Below, piece by piece: positions 61,691 to 64,000 of a DNA stretch of 64,000 nucleotides. Location: positions 187,389 to 251,388 of the forward strand of contig NZ_PXNP01000109.1 of the NCBI RefSeq assembly GCF_003007675.1, read 5' to 3'. The first letter of the stretch is position 1. Each line of letters opens with the position of its first letter. The stretch is from Marinobacter fuscus (GTDB lineage: Bacteria > Pseudomonadota > Gammaproteobacteria > Pseudomonadales > Oleiphilaceae). The position numbers and the translations under genes are program-made. The notes beneath the pieces were generated by a model. It did not search any database, had not been told where the DNA came from, and saw nothing but the letters and a program-made list of their open reading frames with translations.

Positions 61691-62461
61691 ATGGACACCA
61701 CCACCATTGTGTTACTGCTCGCAGGCATTGTTGCCGCGTCCCTCATCATCATTGTCATCAGCCAGATGCGGGAAAAGGCACGGATAGAGCGGGCTCGTAG
61801 AATGACCCGCCAGGAAGACGCCTACAAACGGGCTTCCCGCCTTTTTACTGATATTCCGGGCCAATACCTGACCGACGACCTGAAGCTATTTTTGCTCAAA
61901 TGCATGGAAGATGCCTGCAAGGAGCTGATGGCATTGAAAAGCGAGAAGCCGGTAAAGGACTGGTTAGCCAGTGTTCAGGAAACCCGCCAGAAGGTTGCGG
62001 GGAAGACCGACCAGCGCCGGGCAACCCGTATCGATTCTCCGGAAAAGGCTAACGACACCAAAGCATTACTGCAAAGCCTGTTCAAGCTGATCGAAAGCCA
62101 GCATAAGGCCGGGCGTGTGGATGCCGCTACTGCAAAAAAGAACCTGAAGTATGTGCTGTTTCTGGTGCACAAGACCCATGCCGACCTGCACGTATTTCAG
62201 GCCCGCGATTACATCCGCCAGAACGAAATACGCAAAGCCATTCATGCCTATCATCTGGCCAGCACTGAAATCGGGAAATCGCGGGACAATCCCCTGGCAA
62301 TGAAGGCCGTCAAGAGTTTCCGCACCCGGATCAAAGAACTCGAAGCCATGAGCGCTCAGGGGGCCATTGATGCAGACAGTTCTGCCAAGCTCGACAAAGA
62401 ATGGGATCACTTTCTTGAAGATGATGATTCCTGGAAGAAAAAGGCTGACTACGATAACTGA
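61691..62461 (+). CDS. Membrane-anchored helical protein, unknown
   Basis: 256 residues: one N-terminal membrane segment (about 5-25), then a charged cytoplasmic helical body. A Lys/Arg/Asp linker (about 108-122) separates two halves. The second half has TPR-like helix pairs (FLVHKTHADLHVFQARDYIR, EIRKAIHAYHLASTEIGKS) and ends in an acidic segment (DHFLEDDDS). I do not recognise a named family. It precedes a sensor kinase by 47 bases on the same strand, so a joint role is possible. Confidence 0.75.
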   Translation: MDTTTIVLLLAGIVAASLIIIVISQMREKARIERARRMTRQEDAYKRASRLFTDIPGQYLTDDLKLFLLKCMEDACKELMALKSEKPVKDWLASVQETRQKVAGKTDQRRATRIDSPEKANDTKALLQSLFKLIESQHKAGRVDAATAKKNLKYVLFLVHKTHADLHVFQARDYIRQNEIRKAIHAYHLASTEIGKSRDNPLAMKAVKSFRTRIKELEAMSAQGAIDADSSAKLDKEWDHFLEDDDSWKKKADYDN

Positions 62462-62508
62462 CCTATCCCGACAATCATCACGAGCCATCTGCGGAACCCG
62501 CTGTCATC

Positions 62509-64000
62509 GTGTTTAATCGAGTCCGACAACGCCTCTCCTATCGCCTGACCCGGGATACCGTTCTGGTGGCCATGGTGCTGGGCCTGGTACTGAATCTTCT
62601 GCAAATCACGCTCGACTATTTTGTTGCCAGAGACGCCATGGAACAGGAAGTCCGGGCTCTTATCATGATCAGCCAGAGCCCGGCCTCCCAGATTGCCTAC
62701 AACATAGATACACGGCTTGCAGAGGAGCTGCTCGACGGACTGTTGCAACATCCGGCCACCATCGATGCCCGCATTATCGACAGCGACAAACAAACCATGG
62801 CAGCGGCCAGCCGCAGCAGCCCCGAGTCCCGCTACCGCTGGGCCAGCGATTTGCTGTTCGGGGCCAATCGTGTCTTCAGCCAGGAGCTCCGGGTATCGCA
62901 ACTGGCGGATCTTCCGCTGGGGCACCTGGTGCTGACCGTCGACACCTATCACTATGGCCTGCAGTTTCTGTCACGGGCCACCAACACACTGATCATCGGC
63001 ATGCTCAAGAGCCTGGCGTTATCCGGCGCGCTGCTGGCTATCTTCTACTTGGTGCTTACACGGCCCATGATGAGCGTGATCAATGCCCTGAGCCAGGTGA
63101 AAGCCAGCTCTCCGGAAACAGTCCGGCTCCCGGTGCCCGAACACCATGAGCGCGATGAAATCGGCACCATGGTGGGGATCGTCAACCAGCACCTGGCCAA
63201 CATGGAACAAAGTGTTATCCAGCTTCGAAAAGCAGAAAGCGCCATCAAAAATTACTCCAGTGAACTGGAGCAGGAGGTGGAAGATCGTACACGGGAGATT
63301 TCGGAAAAAAACGAGGCTCTGCAAAGGGGCAACAGGGCTCTGGTTCGGGCCAAAGAAGATGCGGTAAGGCGCGCCCGGGCCCGGGCAAACTTTCTCGCCA
63401 GCATGAGCCATGAGATCCGCACTCCGTTGAATGGCGTTCTGGGCATGCTTGGCCTGGCTTTGGACAGCGAACAGGATGATAGCCAGCGGAACCGACTTGA
63501 AATCGCCTTGACCGCGGGCCAGAGCCTGCTCAGCCTGTTGAATGATATTCTGGACATTTCCAAAGTTGAAGCTGGTAAGCTCAGCCTGGAGACGATTCCC
63601 TTCAGCGCCCGCAGCCTGATCGAGGAGTGCAGCACGCTGCATGCGCAACAGGCCCGTAAGAAACAGATCACGCTGATCAATGAAACTGCACCAGACATGC
63701 CTGGCAGTTTTCTGGGTGACCCCACACGAATTCGCCAGGTGCTGAACAACCTGTTGAGCAACGCCATCAAGTTCACTGACAGCGGCAGTGTAACAATCCG
63801 CGCAGGCTGGTCTGGCGGCACCCTGACCCTGGAGGTGATCGATACGGGGATCGGTATGTCCAAAACCGGCCTGCAGCGGATATTCTCTCCGTTTGCCCAG
63901 GCCGATACCGATACCACCCGGCTCTACGGCGGCACCGGCCTGGGACTTACCCTGTGCCGGCAACTGGTGGATCGGATGCATGGTCGTATCCGCGTCGACT
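62509..64000 (+). CDS. Sensor histidine kinase, 3' end cut by window (possible hybrid)
   Basis: An uninterrupted frame from GTG 62509 to the window edge (497 codons). N-terminal membrane helix (about 20-40), a ~130-residue periplasmic region (about 41-160), second helix (about 165-188), HAMP (about 189-240), coiled coil, HisKA with SMSHEIRTPLNG (His at about 301), N-box LLSNAIKFTDSG, G1 box DTGIGM and G2 GGTGLGLTL. The kinase core resembles BarA/GacS-type hybrids, which continue with receiver and HPt domains; whether it does so lies outside the window. No RBS fits well; the start is uncertain. Confidence 0.9.
   Translation, partial: MFNRVRQRLSYRLTRDTVLVAMVLGLVLNLLQITLDYFVARDAMEQEVRALIMISQSPASQIAYNIDTRLAEELLDGLLQHPATIDARIIDSDKQTMAAASRSSPESRYRWASDLLFGANRVFSQELRVSQLADLPLGHLVLTVDTYHYGLQFLSRATNTLIIGMLKSLALSGALLAIFYLVLTRPMMSVINALSQVKASSPETVRLPVPEHHERDEIGTMVGIVNQHLANMEQSVIQLRKAESAIKNYSSELEQEVEDRTREISEKNEALQRGNRALVRAKEDAVRRARARANFLASMSHEIRTPLNGVLGMLGLALDSEQDDSQRNRLEIALTAGQSLLSLLNDILDISKVEAGKLSLETIPFSARSLIEECSTLHAQQARKKQITLINETAPDMPGSFLGDPTRIRQVLNNLLSNAIKFTDSGSVTIRAGWSGGTLTLEVIDTGIGMSKTGLQRIFSPFAQADTDTTRLYGGTGLGLTLCRQLVDRMHGRIRVD

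Overview
The window reads as chromosomal core sequence of a marine gammaproteobacterium close to Marinobacter. The genus is an inference, because no 16S gene is present. The support is a set of Pseudomonas/Marinobacter-type gene orders: aspS-(yebC slot)-ruvC-ruvA-ruvB-ybgC-tolQRAB-pal-cpoB-tRNA-Lys-nadA; exbB-exbD-msbA-lpxK-ycaR-kdsB-lmwPTP-murB next to comEC and lol genes; and trxB-aat-bpt-infA / clpA-clpS / cspD-rluE-nudix-mnmA-hflD-purB. Gene density is high, many genes start with GTG or TTG behind a good Shine-Dalgarno, and I see no IS element, prophage, integron or CRISPR array.

Layout. 1-5.4 kb: truncated dapA, bcp, a PerM/AI-2E permease, a TusA-like protein, a BepA-like M48 protease and nadA. 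5.5-5.9 kb: two tandem identical tRNA-Lys(TTT) genes with their own promoter and terminator. 5.9-15.7 kb, all on the minus strand: the Tol-Pal envelope machine (cpoB, pal, tolB, tolA, tolR, tolQ, ybgC), Holliday-junction resolution (ruvB, ruvA, ruvC) and aspS. A 34-codon remnant of yebC/pmpR sits exactly where the full gene normally lies. 15.9-26.6 kb: a FabR-type regulator; a minus-strand run guaB-guaA-tadA-galE-ugd-HIT (GMP synthesis, tRNA editing, UDP-sugars); xseA; and a propionyl/acetyl-CoA synthetase. 26.7-32.0 kb: a cold-shock gene with long leader, leuA divergent from an Lrp/AsnC regulator, a TetR regulator and proS.

32.1-44.6 kb: cell-envelope biogenesis. It covers murB (peptidoglycan), kdsB and lpxK (LPS), msbA (lipid A flippase), an ExbB/ExbD proton-driven pair, ComEC, a DUF2062 membrane protein, one LolC/E-family permease with LolD (lipoprotein export), a PilZ-like protein and a small secreted protein. 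44.7-47.7 kb: agmatine deiminase and N-carbamoylputrescine amidase (agmatine to putrescine) followed by a solitary MoxR ATPase. 47.7-56.9 kb: trxB, then the N-degron set aat, bpt, clpA, clpS, with infA, cspD and RNA-modification genes (rluE, mnmA). 56.9-64 kb: purB, an L16 arginine hydroxylase (RoxA/YcfD), a GNAT protein with an extra C-terminal domain, a LysR regulator, an unrecognised membrane-anchored helical protein, and a sensor histidine kinase cut by the window edge.

Nothing here is clearly a new mobile or defence system. The items most worth follow-up are the yebC/pmpR remnant, the two-domain GNAT protein beside the ribosomal oxygenase, the PilZ-like protein with a helical insertion, the apparent single-permease Lol arrangement, the orphan MoxR, and the membrane protein/kinase pair at the right edge.
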